Shown: positions 23,056 to 33,261 of the stretch, piece by piece
How the letters are laid out: the number at the start of each line of letters is the position of its first letter
Position numbering within the stretch: position 1 is the first letter of the stretch
Source: Agarophyton chilense
Lineage: Eukaryota > Rhodophyta > Florideophyceae > Gracilariales > Gracilariaceae
DNA length: 64,000 nucleotides
Direction: 5' to 3'
NCBI GenBank assembly: GCA_030374765.1
Contig: JARGXX010000068.1
Coordinates: 2,356,001 to 2,420,000 of the forward strand
Translations under genes and position numbers: made by a program
The notes under the pieces: generated by a model
The model's input: the letters and a program-made list of their open reading frames with translations, nothing else
The model's database searches: none
Told to the model about the DNA's origin: nothing

Positions 23056-23648
23056 TCTATTGAGGCTTTGGATGACTTCAAAAACCGCCTGCAATCCGGG
23101 CTAGAAGATGCACGATACTCTCATTACATTGCGAAAGCCCGACAGGCAGTATACTCGGGGCAGAAATATCAGCTTTCTTCTTATGAGGTTGGTGAGAAGG
23201 TTTGGATTAACCGATCTCTCTTCCGTGACGCTGTTGCCAAAAGCCAACAGTCCAATAAGCTAAGTGCTCGTTTTTTCGGAACTTTTAAGATCATTAAGCT
23301 GATTGGAAAGAATTCTGTTCGTTTAGACCTACCTAGTAACATCAAGATTCACCCGGTGGTGCACGTCACACAGACCTCACCGTTTAAGCACCAGCCTGCA
23401 GATATTGCGTTTCCTGAAACACCACGATCCGAGGCCGTCCCAGAGAGTGGGATTGGACAGCTATTGTATACTGTGGACAAGATTTTAAAGCACCGAAAGC
23501 GAGGCCGCTGTTATCAGTTTTCGACTCTCATGAAAGGACCACCAAGCTATGATGCTTAGTGGCAGCCTTTTCGAGACTTTATTGATGAAGATGGAACATT
23601 GACGGACGCTTTTCACAAATACATCCTCGAGCATGTACTTTTTCATCA
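23056..23648 (+). pseudogene. Gypsy Pol, C-terminal: integrase GPY/F-like region and chromodomain
   Basis: KVWINRSLF, ARFFGTFKIIKLIGKNSVRL and IHPVVHVTQTSPFK match the integrase C-terminal (GPY/F-type) module. YTVDKILKHRKRGRCYQF followed by MKGPPSYDA, a TAG stop, and WQPFRDFIDEDG is a chromodomain. The nonsense codon is in the chromodomain itself (23557-23559). A chromodomain after the integrase marks the element as a chromovirus. The domain is known to steer integration toward particular chromatin. Confidence 0.85.
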
Positions 23649-23677
23649 CCTTCACTAAAGTTGAAGTGGACGTCAAC

Positions 23678-23692
23678 AGGAAAGGAGGAGGC
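23678..23692 (+). other. Polypurine tract
   Basis: AGGAAAGGAGGAGGC lies five bases before the TG of the right LTR, the normal place for the plus-strand primer of an LTR retrotransposon. Confidence 0.75.
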
Positions 23693-23697
23693 AATAT

Positions 23698-24096
23698 TGC
23701 AACAAGTTGTCATTGGTCAAAGGTCTGCACTGAGTACGATTCAACACGGGGCACGTAAGTACAGATTAATGCAAATTATCAGCACTTAGAATCTTCGATT
23801 CTGCTCTGAATCGATAGGTTACGGTTTGGAGGTCCTTCTAGGCAGCGGAAGACAGACAGAATTGCACTCACTTTGAAAGACAGAAACTTCGTTTCTGGCC
23901 TGCATTTGAATGGGTTGTCTCGATTCAAGGTTCCCGGTAATTGTAGAAGAGACAGTGCCGACAGGGCCCGAGAGTTTAATTCTAATTCTAGGTGTAAGTT
24001 ATGAGAAGACTGACGGGACCCCTATAAAAAGGGTCATTGACGTCGGTTCGAAAAGAGGATTTTCTCATCTACCCTCAGAGACTAAAGTTTGTTTCA
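23698..24096 (+). repeat. Right (3') LTR of the gypsy element
   Basis: A 399-bp copy of the left LTR, from TGCAACAAGTTG to TTTGTTTCA, with about 18 substitutions and one deleted base relative to the left one. Confidence 0.95.
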
Positions 24097-24101
24097 GTTT
24101 G
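24097..24101. repeat. Target site duplication GTTTG, right copy
   Basis: A perfect match to the five bases before the left LTR. Confidence 0.85.
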
Positions 24102-24802
24102 TTTCTGATCACACATTGTAGGCGCTTTCAGAGAAGAGACGCTTTTTGTAGAACCTAAAATTTTTGCAGTGATCAAATCAGGATAACAGGTTTTCGTGGC
24201 AGAAATGTAGCAGACATTGGCTTGTTTTTAATTTTTCTTTTTGGCTTCAATTTGTACAGCCCCGTTTTTCTCTATAGTCTCGATGGAGGTGTAGCAAGAA
24301 GAGAAGAAAAAAAAATGATATGAGCGTCTGTGATAAACTTCTTCTGGTACGCGGCCCTAGTCTGGTACACTCGCTGTTCAACAAACTGCTTTACTCGTTG
24401 AGAGACCATGTTTCCGATTTCAGGCTTTAAGTAAGTCTTTCCGGTACTTTTTGCCAAAGAGGCCAGAATAATAATAATAATCACTGCGTCATTTATTTCA
24501 AGTTTAAAACGAGTACCTGTCGAAAAAAAGACCGTCTCTACATATCTCGCGTTTGTGTTTTCTGAAAAAAGCCCTTGAGGTAGTTATATTCCTTTAACAC
24601 GGCAAATATTCAACTCTAGAAGGCGAAGAGACTGTTTTGAAAACGGTTGCTGCACTATCCGAAGGAGATGGACAAGTTTTTCCTGTTGTAACAAAAATTT
24701 AAGCTCAACAAGTACCTTAACCCTATTAGAGAGAGCTTTCTAGGTGACTAAAATTTCTTTCTGAATCTCAAAAGCTTTCCTCGCGTCCGCTAGAGCAACC
24801 AA
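24102..24802. other. No gene recognised
   Basis: AT-rich, with short frames only. It may be the continuation of the minus-strand retroelement scrap just to the right. Confidence 0.35.
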
Positions 24803-25012
24803 TTACAAGTTTTTGTTCTTAAGGGTTTCCAAACTCAGCAATGCATCGTTCAGAAGAGTGATAGTGAGAACTTCTTTGACTTGAGACGACGCCAAAACAT
24901 CGACGTGCATCAAGTGTTCTTCCACAAGTCTGCGAAAACGAAATGCAAACGAGTCCAAGTCCTTGGTTTGATTGCAAAAACAGGACGTTTCGTCATTTAA
25001 TGATGATTTCAA
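24803..25012 (-). pseudogene. Retrotransposon gag-like scrap
   Basis: The frame reads DLDSFAFRFRRLVEEHL, then SSQVKEVLTITLLNDALLS and LETLKN. This resembles the helical gag phrase '..ESf..RFr.l...L.......s.q..evL...LLN.A....tL'. Upstream and downstream frames on the same strand are broken. It is probably the remains of another LTR element. The class cannot be told. Confidence 0.35.
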
Positions 25013-25630
25013 TCTTGTGAATACAGCGAACGGTGGATTAATGGCTATTATTTGCCCAATTTGCTTAACGGCTTCGATCTGGATATCTTGTTTGTAGTTG
25101 ATATTTTTCTGCTTTTGTGCTTCGTCAAAGATAGATTTTGGCTCTCATAGGAGACCACAATCGTAAAAATGTCAAACAAGAGTAGATAGACTGTTCAGTA
25201 CAATCAATCTCATCCCTGACAAGAACCAGCTTGTAAAATTTCAACCCATCGTTAAACATGTCGGAGGTATTCTTGCAGGTCGCTTGCTGGGTTAAAGAGT
25301 GGCGGATGGGGATGAGCCTCTGGTTTTGTAGTGCCCTCGGCTGGGCCCACAACTGGGTGACGTTGGACATTGACGCAGCATGCAGGGCAATAATCCAACG
25401 GGGAAGAAGCTTTAGCGGTCCGGAGGTCTGATTTCTCCCTTGCTTCGCTGTCCCCCGCACTCACCGCGAGCCGGCCAGCGCGTAGTGGATATTTATTGTA
25501 ACAGTTTGAGAGGTCGTACACTGCCGCCGCGATCCCCGCTAGCCTGTGAGCAAGCGTACGACTTATGTAAGCCGTACAACACTCCGAATGTCGTTAGTCT
25601 TACGTCTCACCCTTGGTGGGAGACAAACAT
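25013..25630. other. Transition from AT-rich transposon DNA to the GC-rich gene island
   Basis: No supported gene. GC rises from about 25.25 kb. Several short frames overlap on both strands without motifs. Confidence 0.35.
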
Positions 25631-25753
25631 GTTATCACACGATCTCTCAGGGTGTAATTTTGCCTCTCGTTAGACATCACGCCCTCGCTTCGCTCGGGGG
25701 ACGTGAGATATCATCACTCGGGCAAAAATTCACCCCTCCACCCGGGTGATAAC
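25631..25753. mobile_element. MITE-like imperfect palindrome, 123 bp
   Basis: The stretch starts GTTATCAC and ends GTGATAAC, a perfect 8-bp terminal inverted repeat. Similarity of the two arms continues inward for about 50 bases: left GGGTGTAATTTTGCC against right-arm complement GGGTGAATTTTTGCC, then CATCACG against CTCACG. The centre, CCCTCGCTTCGCTCGGGGG, can form a short hairpin. No coding capacity. This is typical of a foldback element, but no second copy is available in the window to confirm it. Confidence 0.45.
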
Positions 25754-26867
25754 GTAAACGTATCGTTTTGGAACGCTTTTGCAACTTTCCTGTTGAAAAA
25801 CTTTGCGAGAATATAGACTAGTCTGATGTCTTCAATGTATGCGTTCAGGGACACAATCCTCTATCTACTGTTGTTCTGCAAGGCGAATAAAACAAAACAC
25901 ATGACAACTACACCTATCCACCGTAGACAAAAGTTGGAAGGGAGTTGGAAGAGGCCATATTATAATGCATGTTTTGGTGTTTGTCATTTGCCTCGGCCTC
26001 AGAGCACGGCCCGATGTCCCCCTCTGACCTGGCCACTGGTCCAAGGCATCTGACTGATGAGGGCCTTCGGCATGAAAGGGAAATGAGCTGTGTTGCTGAA
26101 TACGCGCGTGTCTCTTCATCTCATCATTTTTGTGAAAAGGTTAACCTAAGTGTCAGTTGTGTTCTAACCAGTAGACACTGTTCGCTGCTCGCCAGCGAAT
26201 TGCAGGCCTGGAGAACTGTCCGCTACACTGATTCCGGCAACATCTCGAAAGTGAATTAAAGGCGCGCCGTCTGTGTCGCCTGTGTCGTGTCGGAGAGAAA
26301 CATCCACAGTGCGAGACGTGCGGCGGAGGGAGTCGGTTTTCATTTCTTGTTTCATGGAGCGTTTTGCGAGCAAGTGCACTCACCAGGCGTCGCAGCCACT
26401 CATTCGCGAGCAGGCCATCGCTCCTCCTGCGCCTTTCCTTCGGCTGCATCGTAATCACCGTCCTGGAAATGCGAATTACGGAATGCTTTCTGTCTGCATT
26501 CCGAGGTGAGGTGAGGAGAGGCGGTGGTCATAATAAGCTCTGTCAGATGTTGATGCTGAGGAGATGCGAATGTGCAATCACATAAAAGCTGTCCTCTCAA
26601 CTCTCGTCGAGGTCGTCGACAGCGTCGGCCCATCTGCGTGTTCGCAACATCACATTTCACACTTTGTTGCTTTACTCAGGCCGCCTTTGACAATTGGCTC
26701 GTTTTCGGGCTTCTCCATATCCTCTCCCCCTCGCCCCATCCTGACTTGATCCACTACCCCTTCCCGACCTCACCCAACGTAACACGACCTCATCAACGCC
26801 AATATCACCCATCCCGGCTCTTCTTCTACCCCATTCCCACCCACCGGAATCCATCCTCACTGAAGAA
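25754..26867. other. Intergenic region upstream of the CBM20 gene
   Basis: Overlapping frames of 60-100 codons on both strands with no motif. The last 180 bases before the ATG at 26868 are strongly pyrimidine-rich (C and T), as before several other genes here, and may be the promoter and leader. Confidence 0.4.
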
Positions 26868-28024
26868 ATGAAGGACTTTTTCATGGGAATCGTTCGCGTC
26901 TTGCTCACTATTCTGTGCCCGCATTCCCACCCTGACGCCCAGCCTCAAAACGTCCTTCCCGCGCACGGAATCACCAATCCCATCCGCGTGGAAGGACCTC
27001 TGGCAGTTCATTCGACGTCGCCGCTGATCGCACACCCCGCATTCGCGCCAACACCATGCCCAGCTCTCCAAGGCAACCGTGAAGGAACCAGGAAGTTGTC
27101 ACGCTCCATGTCAGCGCTCCTTCCCAGATCAGCAGGAGAAATACGCCGCCTCATCCGTCTCGGCCGCGAGAGACGTCAAAAGCGCGCTGCCAGGGCGCCG
27201 CGAACGGAAAGGACCATCGCGGCCGTGCTTCGCGGGTTCGACACCACGCAGACCGTGATCATCGGAGAAGTGCCCAGAGCGCTTCCGAGTGGCCGCGTGT
27301 TCGCCATTTCACCCGGACAGGACGCCCCCCCTGGCTGCATCCACGTGCGTTGTGAGACGCAGCCGGACGAGTGGCCGGTGGCCGCCATGGTGATGGGGTT
27401 CAATCGGAAGGCAGCTTCGGTTTGGCTGTTGCGCATGCTGGGCGTGGCTGAACCTGTGTTGGTGCAGCAGCTTCGCGCAGTTGCAATGATGTGCACACCA
27501 GGGAGCGTGGTGTTATTGCTGACATGGGCCCCGATTGCGGCACAAGTGGCGGACAGCGCCGGGTTCTCGTTGGACGCAGTACAGCACAAACAGCCGCTGC
27601 TCTTGCTAAGAAGGAAGGAGGAGCCGGCCCGGAGCGAAGATACGGGAAGCTTTCGCTCCTCACCTTCTTACAATCCGCTGCCCGAGCCTGCATCAGGAGA
27701 GGTACTGGTGACGTTTGAGCTTGGCGTCGAAAGCCTGTCTCAAGCCGCCGAAACCTGTTGGAAAGGAACAGTGTGAGGGTGGTTGGGAACTGCCAGGATT
27801 TGGGGCTTTGGAATGTAGAGTACGGGGTGCCGCTGCAGCCTTCAGGAGCCACCGTGGTGGCAGAACTCATTCTGGACGGAGGCTGCAGCGAAGTCGAATA
27901 CAAGTACGTATTCATAGACGAGCAGGGAGATACGGTGTGGGAAGTTGGGGAAAACAGACGCCTCCCACAGGCGGATGGGAATTTGATGTGTGTTGAAGAC
28001 CAGTGGAGGAGCTGCTGGTCATAA
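26868..28024 (+). pseudogene. CBM20 starch-binding protein, frameshifted inside the domain
   Basis: The ATG frame runs 302 codons to TGA at 27774-27776. Its last residues, VLVTFELGVES then ETCWKGTV, are the first strands of a CBM20 domain. The rest continues at once in another frame as VRVVGNCQDLGLWN, EYKYVFIDEQG, VWEVGENRRL, ending at TAA 28024. These are the CBM20 hallmarks LG.W and W..G.NR, which bind starch. The break lies at GTGTGAGG (27771-27778). One TG too many accounts exactly for the shift, so it is a 2-base duplication or a sequencing error. The 280 residues before the domain have a basic stretch at about 90-115 and a part (residues 120-250) with weak resemblance to the end of a methyltransferase fold. 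I cannot name it. Confidence 0.7.
27771..27778 (+). other. Frameshift point in the CBM20 gene (TG duplication)
   Basis: GTGTGAGG: reading GTG then AGG, without the second TG, joins the two halves of the domain with no lost or extra residue. There is no room for an intron. Confidence 0.65.
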
Positions 28025-28523
28025 ACAGGTCCATCGCTGTAGTAAGATGATAGTGTAGTATTAGTAGTAGTAGTAGTATGTAAACCAGTCTCCTTGAAAC
28101 AATCTGCTCGTGAGCGTGCCCCTCGCAGTAGAGCTCACATTCTTGCATTGAAGACAGCAACGTAGTCGTGGATACAGAGCTGTCTTATTGGAAAGTTCGA
28201 TTGTTTGACATATCGTAGCCTCAGGTGATGTGCTCGAGTTCAAAGTACGGCGCAGTGGATCGGAAGTCGAAGCAAATGAAGGGAGAGCGGGGTTGTACAG
28301 TGGTGGAGCAAGGATGAACTTGAAGTTTTCTCACGGGTTAAATTTCAGCATTAGTACTATTTGTATTTGGAAAGACCAGAGTGGGGAAGCTTGGCAGGCT
28401 GGTCACTGTCCTGTGTCGATTGGACATTGGCCCTGAATTGATCCTGAAAGCCGCCCCTTTCCTTTTATTGCCAACCTTTCTCCGTCCTCACTCCTCTTGT
28501 TCCATCGGTTGTGTGAAGGCCCC
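28025..28523. other. Intergenic region, 5' of CPSF2
   Basis: No supported gene. A short TAG/TAGTAG microsatellite lies at about 28055-28078. The 70 bases before the ATG at 28524 are pyrimidine-rich. Confidence 0.5.
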
Positions 28524-30968
28524 ATGGGCGTCTCCGTTCAAATTACGCCCATATATGGCTCGTACACCACATCGCACGCCATCTCACACTTGCTCACAAT
28601 TGATGGTTTCAATATTCTTCTTGACATCGGTTGGGACATCTCTTTCAACCATGATAACTTGGAAAACCTACGAACGATCGCTCCGAAAGTCAACGCCATC
28701 TTGCTTTCGCACGCGGACATCTCCCATCTTGGCGCGCTTCCCTATGCGTTCCGTCATTTGAATCTAAACGCCCCAGTGTTTGCAACTCTACCAGTATGGC
28801 GCATGGGTCACATGTTTATGTACAACGCGTATCTGTCCAGATCTGCCCAAAGTGCGTTTTCATCGTTCAACTTGGATGACGTCGACTCTGCCTTTGAACT
28901 CGAGGACCATTTTCATCTGCTGAAATATCAACAACGCCATCCTCTTACCGCATACGGTGCAGACAAAGTCGTGATTACGCCTCATGCGGCGGGTCACATG
29001 CTGGGAGGTGCCATTTGGAGCATTCAGAAGGAAACAGAGACCATCTTATACGCAGTACACTTTAATCATCGTCGCGAACGCCACCTCAATCCTACAACGC
29101 TGAACTCGTTCTCTAGACCCAGCCATCTAATAATCTCAGCAACTCGTGCGGACAGTAAGACAGAATCAACCAAACCTTCCGCACTTGTAGACCTTATTCG
29201 CTCTACCACTTCGCGATCGGGAAACGTGCTGATTCCAGTTGATACGGCTGGCCGAATCATAGAACTGGCCATTCTACTGGACGAATACTGGCAGAATGAA
29301 AGCTTTCTACGCTCTGCGACGCTGGTCATCTTGCATGACCTCTCGGTTCGTACTTTTGAGTTTGCGAGAAGTATGATTGAATGGATGAGTGACGAGGTAG
29401 TAAGAAGATTTGATGTGTCGCGAGATAACATCTTTGATATGAAGCATGTAAAGTTGTTACAATCTGTTAAGCAGTTGGACCAATTTTCAGGACCGCTTGT
29501 CGTTCTAGCCTCCTCCGTGTCTTTAGAGGTGGGTGCCTCGCGTCATCTCTTCACGCAGTGGTGCTCGCAAGCTCAGAATTCAGTCATTCTCGTGGACCGA
29601 CCACCGCCAAATACATTGTACGCAACTTTATACGAACACGTCACCAAGAGTGAGCAGAAGAAAGCGTCCGCGGAACCTTTTCAAATCCCTGTCGTACTCC
29701 GGAGAAAGGAGTATCTGAAAGGTGAAGAACTGCAGAAATGGCTCGAAAGCGAGAGGCTAAAAAAAGAAGCGGTGATGGAGCAAAAACGGAAAGAAGAAGA
29801 CGAACGAAGGAAGGAGGAGCTTAAAGCAATTGAAAAGGCAAACAATGAAAAGGTTGCATCCGAAAAAGAGGAAAAAAGGGAGGCGCAAAAAGAAAGCAAG
29901 GGAGGGGAGAATGAAGCCAAACGTGCAAATGGTGATGTGGTGGTGATGGGAGACGATGAGAAGATTTTAGAAATGATGCGGGAATACGATGCTCGCCCGA
30001 AGAGAGCTAGGCTGGGTACATTTCCATTCCAAGTGGCGCCGCGACCTTCATGGGACGAGTACGGGCAGATTGTAGACACTAGCTGCTTCATGATCGGGGA
30101 AGATCCCGGGGAGGGGGCGCCGCTCAAAGAGTCGGAAGAGAAGAAACAAGGGGAGGCGATGACTGACGCCGATCTCATTCGAGAGGAGGTACCCGCAGAG
30201 TACATTGAGGAAGCTGTAACTCTAAATGTGGCGTGTAAACTGCATATTGTAGACTTTTCGGGCTTGTGTGATGGAGATTCTCTGAAGCGTTTGATGAAGG
30301 AAGTAGAGCCGCGACACGTGACGCTTGCTGCTGGCAGTGAGGAGGAGACGAATCACTTCAAGCAGTATTTGGAATCGCAAGTTTTCGGGGGTAATCGGGT
30401 GCAGAGCTTCGAGCACAGCAGAATTGAGGGTGCGTTGGTGGCAGCACCTCGTGACATGGAAAGTGTGGACATTACAAGCCGCAGTTCGGTGTGGCGGTTC
30501 TCGTTGCAGGACACGCTGATCGGGAGTCTACAGTGGGAAAGCGTGAATCTGTCGCACATAGCATTTGTGGATGCCGTGGTGATGGCGGAACGAGACGCAA
30601 GCGGGAAGCAAGTGTTGAACGTGAACGACTCGCGAAAAGAAGAGGACATGGGGGTGATGATGGATGTTGGGGAGAGGGGCGCGGGGGTGGAGCCGGGCAA
30701 GACGACGGAGAAAGGGGAAAATAGCAACGGTCATAGCACAATCATGATTGGGACGGTGATGCTGAATCAACTGCTGGACAAGCTGAGCAAGGCCGGGCTA
30801 AAGGCGGAGTTTGCCGGCGGGGCGCTGTGTGTGCAAAATGTGGACACTGGAGTGGTGGTGCTGGTGAAAAAAACAGCGGCGCAGCGAATTGCGTTGGAAG
30901 GGGCTTTCTCGGAGGAATACGTGAAGATTCGAGACTTGCTGTATGAGGAACTGATCATTCCGAGATAA
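28524..30968 (+). CDS. CPSF2: Cleavage and polyadenylation specificity factor subunit 2 (CPSF-100)
   Basis: CPSF2 is the inactive partner of the CPSF-73 nuclease in the nuclear complex that cuts pre-mRNA 3' ends. This 814-residue protein is close to the family's usual length. It starts MGVSVQITPIYG, a strongly conserved CPSF2 start, nine codons inside the longest frame. The metallo-beta-lactamase part includes LLSHADISHLGALPYA (residues 61-76), where the His-x-His-x-Asp-His metal site of CPSF-73 is degenerate, as is normal for CPSF2, then WRMGHMFMYNAYLSR, AAGHMLGGAIW and HFNHRRERHLN. The beta-CASP part contains GNVLIPVDTAGRIIEL and ERL/EEK-rich charged sequence at about 420-485 (a predicted coiled coil), then WDEYGQIVD. 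The C-terminus ends IRDLLYEELIIPR, also conserved. There are no introns. Confidence 0.95.
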   Translation: MGVSVQITPIYGSYTTSHAISHLLTIDGFNILLDIGWDISFNHDNLENLRTIAPKVNAILLSHADISHLGALPYAFRHLNLNAPVFATLPVWRMGHMFMYNAYLSRSAQSAFSSFNLDDVDSAFELEDHFHLLKYQQRHPLTAYGADKVVITPHAAGHMLGGAIWSIQKETETILYAVHFNHRRERHLNPTTLNSFSRPSHLIISATRADSKTESTKPSALVDLIRSTTSRSGNVLIPVDTAGRIIELAILLDEYWQNESFLRSATLVILHDLSVRTFEFARSMIEWMSDEVVRRFDVSRDNIFDMKHVKLLQSVKQLDQFSGPLVVLASSVSLEVGASRHLFTQWCSQAQNSVILVDRPPPNTLYATLYEHVTKSEQKKASAEPFQIPVVLRRKEYLKGEELQKWLESERLKKEAVMEQKRKEEDERRKEELKAIEKANNEKVASEKEEKREAQKESKGGENEAKRANGDVVVMGDDEKILEMMREYDARPKRARLGTFPFQVAPRPSWDEYGQIVDTSCFMIGEDPGEGAPLKESEEKKQGEAMTDADLIREEVPAEYIEEAVTLNVACKLHIVDFSGLCDGDSLKRLMKEVEPRHVTLAAGSEEETNHFKQYLESQVFGGNRVQSFEHSRIEGALVAAPRDMESVDITSRSSVWRFSLQDTLIGSLQWESVNLSHIAFVDAVVMAERDASGKQVLNVNDSRKEEDMGVMMDVGERGAGVEPGKTTEKGENSNGHSTIMIGTVMLNQLLDKLSKAGLKAEFAGGALCVQNVDTGVVVLVKKTAAQRIALEGAFSEEYVKIRDLLYEELIIPR

Positions 30969-31883
30969 CGTAAACAAGGGTGCGTGTTGCGTGTGGCTGG
31001 ATGGCGGCGGGGAGGAGGGCAAGAGGGGGGGGGGGGTTCGGGAGGAGGGTTGCGATGACAAGACCTATGGCTGTGCAAATAGGTTGGATTGTTTTCGGGA
31101 GGTGAGCTGTGGGGCGGCTTGTTTACAGGGCGGCAATGAAGAAACATTGTTTATTGGTGGCTGGAGCCTTTTCCGACGAGGACTATGGCGCGAGCGGGTG
31201 GACGAGACGCAATAAGCGAAGCGGAGCGGCTGGTGCGTTGACGGAGGTGGGGTAGGAGTCAGAGTGAGAGGCGACTTTTCGGGCGGTGGAAGGGGCGCGG
31301 CGCACAGTCGTGAGACGGCGAGGGACAACACGAGAGTGTCAGGAAATGACAGCTTGCGGCCGTTTCAACGCCGCCGTCGTCACCGCCGAAGGGTTGGGTT
31401 CCCATCGGTAGCTAGGGCTCGCCAAACGGCAGCGTTGCATAAAACTTTGCGCCGCGTAGTGGCCGACTGATGGATGCTGGATGGTGGCATGCGCCGCGCG
31501 CACGCGCGCGATTACAGTATACAATTACTGTAAATTTGATAGCTGTAAACAGCGTAACACACGCAGGTGTGAGCACTCACACCGCGTGCATCACGCGCGC
31601 AGCCGCCAACGTCTATCGCTCACAAGTAGTATCACGCGCCTTGGGCGCTCCCCCCCGCGCGCCATTTGCTTACAGCTGGCGAACTTGTACTGCTCGCTCT
31701 GCCGTGTACCGTCGTCGTCGCCTTTGAGGGCGCGCAAAGCGCGCCCGCGATTATGTGCCATCGCCGTGTGCATGCACTATATAACATGCCGTGTTTCCCC
31801 TCGGAAGCCTGTCGAAATGCTCGTTTATCGTCTGTAGCCGCCACCCTCACCCCCTTTCTCTTCCCCCCTCCCCCGCTCTCACA
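30969..31883. other. Intergenic region between CPSF2 and SOD
   Basis: GC-rich, with a G tract of 13 at about 31026-31038. Overlapping short frames on both strands have no family features. The last 40 bases before 31884 are a C/T-rich leader. Confidence 0.5.
31778..31784 (+). promoter_or_regulatory. TATA box of the SOD gene
   Basis: TATATAA lies 100 bases upstream of the ATG, followed by a pyrimidine-rich leader. The position fits a pol II core promoter with a leader of about 70 bases. Confidence 0.5.
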
Positions 31884-32483
31884 ATGATCTTCTCGCTGCT
31901 GTCGCTCTGTGTGATGCTGCTTTCTTCTTCGCTCACATGTGCACAACCCATTTACTGGAAGATTCCGTGTCTCGCGCAGCTGCCGCTGACGTGCCACTTC
32001 ATCCCCACCGCCGGCAACAACGTCACCGGCACAGTGTTCTTCACGCCCTTCTTTAATCAAAAAGCCACCACTGAAAACCGCTGTTTCGTGCGAATCACCG
32101 CCAATATCAGCGGCCTCTCACAGGGGCCACACGGCTTTCACATCCACACATATGGTGACATCCAGTCGCACGACGGCGCATCGACCGGCGGCCACTTTTC
32201 CGACCCTTCCGGCTCCGATCGCAAGCACGCGCTGCCGGGCGAGTACCCGCGCCATTGGGGAGACTTTGGCTCCGTTGTGGCCACCGCCAACGGTACTGCC
32301 TCGTATGACCGCGTGGACTACACCATCAAGCTTCGTGGCATCACTGGCCGCGGAATGATCGTGCACGCTCTCGAGGACATGGGCAGTGGCGCGCAGCCTT
32401 CTGGCGCCGCTGGCCCTCGACAGGCGCGGTGCGTCATCGGCTTTGCCAACCCCGGCTACATTCCTCCCTCTCTGTTTCACTAG
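31884..32483 (+). CDS. Secreted Cu/Zn superoxide dismutase
   Basis: The enzyme turns superoxide into hydrogen peroxide and oxygen. The 199-residue precursor has a signal peptide (residues 1-20, ending LTCAQP), so it acts outside the cell or in the secretory system. All metal ligands are visible: GFHIH (His86, His88), GGHF (His104), KHALP (His115), RHWGD (His124, Asp127) and IVHALED (His161). GPRQARCVIGFANPG carries the active-site Arg (179) and one Cys (183) of the family disulfide. Its partner, the Cys six residues before the bridging His, is Gly98 here. Cysteines at 29, 37 and 67 are unusual and might pair instead. ATG at 31884 was chosen over the upstream one at 31791 because it opens directly with the signal peptide. 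No intron. Confidence 0.93.
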   Translation: MIFSLLSLCVMLLSSSLTCAQPIYWKIPCLAQLPLTCHFIPTAGNNVTGTVFFTPFFNQKATTENRCFVRITANISGLSQGPHGFHIHTYGDIQSHDGASTGGHFSDPSGSDRKHALPGEYPRHWGDFGSVVATANGTASYDRVDYTIKLRGITGRGMIVHALEDMGSGAQPSGAAGPRQARCVIGFANPGYIPPSLFH

Positions 32484-33261
32484 AAAGCCTAACAGCCTTT
32501 TTGTTGTGGTCTCTTTCTTTTCGAGGACCACCACACGAAATACTGAATCGAAATGCTGGACCGAAACGCTCTTGTAAAGACTTCAATTAACTTGGCACTA
32601 CTGTTTTGTTAGGGACATGGAAACGTTTATATGCTTCTTTGCTTGCCTGCATGCGCGCCGGCCGGCTCGCAAGACTGCGTGCGTGCGGGCAGGCCTCTTG
32701 CTGTTGACAGCGCGCCAAGCGCGGTCTCGCGATGAAGCGCATCTTAAAACAACTGCGCGCTCATCGGCGTTGCCGTGCCTCAGGCCCGCTCGCAAACGAC
32801 GCGAGCCATCAACCCGAATGATAAACGCTCTCATTCCGCCGCCGCCGTCACAGCAACCGTCCCGCCGCAGCGCCGACGACGCACGTTGAATTACTGTATA
32901 CGGTTGCGCTTTCACCGCGTCGTTTATTGCTTCTCTCGCTGAAATGTGATATACACTTTTTCTTCGAGGGCTTGTGGAAACGAAACGTGTTTGTGACGTC
33001 GGTCTGTCACGCTTTGGTGCGAACCGAAACACCGTTTGGTGCGCGTCATGCGCGTGCCGTGTATGCGCGCTTTACAGTGTCCCTCAGCACTGTCTGGCGT
33101 TGTTTCTGTTGGGTGCAAGCTTCTGCGCGCTCCCGCACACGAACCGCTCACGCTCCATTCGCGTTTTTCGCCTTCTGCTCGACTCAAGCCGCTACAGTAG
33201 ATACCTTCGTAGTCTGCACAACGCCCTCTTCATCACTTTCCAAAGTTGCAAAGTCGCATCC
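32484..33261. other. Intergenic region between convergent genes
   Basis: Lies between the stop codons of SOD (plus) and the cysteine-rich gene (minus). Frames of up to 163 codons overlap in all phases and have no motif. It probably holds the two 3' ends. Confidence 0.5.

Larger units (their letters stand above)
18819..24096 (+). mobile_element. Complete but dead Ty3/gypsy chromovirus
   Basis: The 5278-bp element has two LTRs of 400 and 399 bp, a primer binding site, gag, a separate pol frame and a polypurine tract. It is bounded by a perfect GTTTG duplication. Pol order is protease, RT, RNase H, integrase, chromodomain, the Ty3/gypsy order. The two LTRs differ at roughly 18 positions plus one single-base gap by eye (about 4-5 percent), so the insertion is not recent. 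Pol carries at least two frameshifts and three nonsense codons, and the RT active site is altered, so the copy cannot move on its own. Confidence 0.95.

Noticed and set aside
30491-31147. ORFs on both strands over the end of CPSF2 and beyond
   Set aside because: They are shadows of the conserved CPSF2 frame or low-complexity frames in the GC-rich intergenic DNA.
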